NCBI GenBank assembly: GCA_024682015.1
Contig: JAIKZT010000124.1
Coordinates: forward strand, 1-5,976
Reading direction: 5' to 3'
From: Clostridia bacterium
GTDB lineage: Bacteria; Bacillota; Clostridia; Peptostreptococcales; Anaerovoracaceae
Length of the DNA: 5,976 bases
The translations under genes were made by a program, and so were the position numbers. Under the pieces are notes generated by a model. It made no database searches, was not told where the DNA came from, and was given only the letters and a program-made list of their open reading frames with translations. Shown here in pieces: positions 5,020 to 5,976 of the stretch; the stretch's first letter is position 1, and each line of letters begins with the position of its first letter.

Positions 5020-5976
5020 TCAGATGCCGTAGACGGCTTTGCACTTGCTTTCCAGATAATCCAGGTAGACGGACGGGTCAAAGGGCTCGCCCAGCACGTT
5101 GTTGAGCGCCTGCGCGGGCGTGTACAGGCGGCCGTACTGCCAGAGCTTTTCGCGCAGCCACTCGTTGATGGGCTTGAAGTTGCCGCAGCTCAGGAGCGCG
5201 TCCACGTCCAGATCCTTCTTCATGCGGCGCAGGATCTGTGCGCCGTAGGCGCTGCCGAGCGCGTAGCTGGGGAAGTAGCCCACCATGCCGCCGCTCCAGT
5301 GCGAATCCTGGAGTACGCCGTGCTTGTCGTCGGGCACGGTAATGCCCAGATACTTCTTGTATAGTTTGTTCCACTCGGCAGGCAGGTCGTGCACCGCGAG
5401 TTCGCCCGCCATCACGCGCTTTTCGAGCTCGTAGCGGATCATCACGTGCAGGCAGTACGTGACCTCGTCGGCCTCCGTGCGGATGAGGGACGGCTCCACG
5501 ACGTTGATCGCCTTGAAGAACTCGTCCTCCGTCGCGCCGGCCATCTGCGGGAACAGCGCCTTCATCACGGGCAGCAGGTAGCCGCAGAACGCCCTGCTCC
5601 TGCCGAGGATGTTCTCGTAGAAGCGGCTCTGGCTCTCGTGGATGCCCATGGAAACGCCGCCATCGAGCGCGGTATACGCGAGATCGTCTGCCGAGCCCGA
5701 GTCGTACAGCGCGTGGCCGCCCTCGTGGATGACGGAATACATCGAGAACGACACGTTCTCCGGGTAATAATGCGTCGTGATCCGCACATCGTGGTGCGAT
5801 CCGAAGCTCGTCGTGAACGGATGCTCCGTCGAAGACAGGCCGATGTGATCCTCATCCAGCGACATGGTCCGCATCAGCCAGTAGGCGAACTTCTCCTGCT
5901 CGGCCGGGTCAAAGTAACCCTTCAGGCAGGACGTGTCGACCTGAGGCGCCTTGCCCACCTTGCGGATGAGCGGCAC
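5020..5976 (-). CDS. M32 family carboxypeptidase (Taq-type), N-terminus outside the window
   Basis: C-terminal 318 or so residues of a thermostable-carboxypeptidase-1-type zinc enzyme, which removes C-terminal residues from peptides in the cytoplasm. Counting from the right edge, the family blocks occur in order: EHPFTTSFGSHHDVRITTHY (51-70), HEGGH (84-88; 5713-5727), GIHESQSRFYEN (111-122), LIRTEADEVTYCLH (164-177) and DSHWSGGMVGYFPSYALG (224-241). His84 and His88 bind zinc, Glu85 is the catalytic base, and Glu114, 26 residues after His88, is the third ligand, matching the spacing in the Pyrococcus enzyme. Family members have about 500 residues, so roughly 180 are missing. The GTG at 5976-5974 is an internal Val codon, not a start. 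Its 3' end lies next to the REP-like cluster and then the M3 endopeptidase, a sensible partner whose products it could trim. Confidence 0.95.
   Translation of the reverse strand: MPLIRKVGKAPQVDTSCLKGYFDPAEQEKFAYWLMRTMSLDEDHIGLSSTEHPFTTSFGSHHDVRITTHYYPENVSFSMYSVIHEGGHALYDSGSADDLAYTALDGGVSMGIHESQSRFYENILGRSRAFCGYLLPVMKALFPQMAGATEDEFFKAINVVEPSLIRTEADEVTYCLHVMIRYELEKRVMAGELAVHDLPAEWNKLYKKYLGITVPDDKHGVLQDSHWSGGMVGYFPSYALGSAYGAQILRRMKKDLDVDALLSCGNFKPINEWLREKLWQYGRLYTPAQALNNVLGEPFDPSVYLDYLESKCKAVYGI

Noticed and set aside
3459..5105. Long + strand open frame (548 codons) opposite the M3 peptidase
   Set aside because: It is the mirror of the well-supported peptidase gene in GC-rich DNA: composition is dominated by V, L, R, H and A repeats, no domain is recognisable, it runs through the repeats into the M32 gene, and no ribosome site supports it.
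5974..5976. GTG as start codon of the M32 gene
   Set aside because: The family has about 180 further N-terminal residues, and the codon sits at the window edge inside a conserved protein; it is an internal Val.

Overview
The window looks like a chromosomal piece of a GC-rich member of the Firmicutes (Clostridia/Eubacteriales; Christensenellales- or Oscillospirales-like is my guess). Grounds: purine-rich Shine-Dalgarno sites, sigma-A-type promoters in AT-rich gaps, a Hol_Tox-like mini-toxin, an M3/M32 peptidase pair typical of peptide-fermenting anaerobes, and GGGGACG-type 28-nt intergenic repeats. No phage, plasmid, rRNA, tRNA or CRISPR feature is visible.

Left part (1-2276, + strand): a two-gene redox operon. 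A phytoene-desaturase/amine-oxidase-like flavoprotein, missing its N-terminus at the window edge, is followed with no gap by an FAD/NAD(P)H reductase carrying a C-terminal plant-type [2Fe-2S] domain. The reductase plausibly feeds or drains electrons for the flavoprotein; the substrate cannot be told.

Centre (2272-2627): a compact locus that reads as a complete type I toxin-antitoxin module. A 30-residue hydrophobic peptide lies on the - strand with its own promoter, long 5' leader and terminator. Facing it is a + strand promoter (TTGAAA-N17-TATAAA with extended -10) for a short RNA of about 83 nt, fully antisense to the toxin mRNA 3' end and ending in a hairpin that reaches the toxin stop codon. 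The toxin terminator overlaps the stop codon of the reductase gene, and a perfect 16-bp inverted repeat covers part of the toxin promoter.

Right part (2650-5976, - strand): transcription order is an M32 carboxypeptidase (N-terminus off the right edge), a cluster of three 28-nt REP-like elements, an M3-family oligoendopeptidase, and a four-helix membrane protein of unknown function coupled to the M3 gene by a TAATG overlap. The two zinc peptidases together would trim oligopeptides in the cytoplasm. The most interesting item is the central toxin-antitoxin locus; the rest is well-known enzyme families in a possibly informative arrangement.
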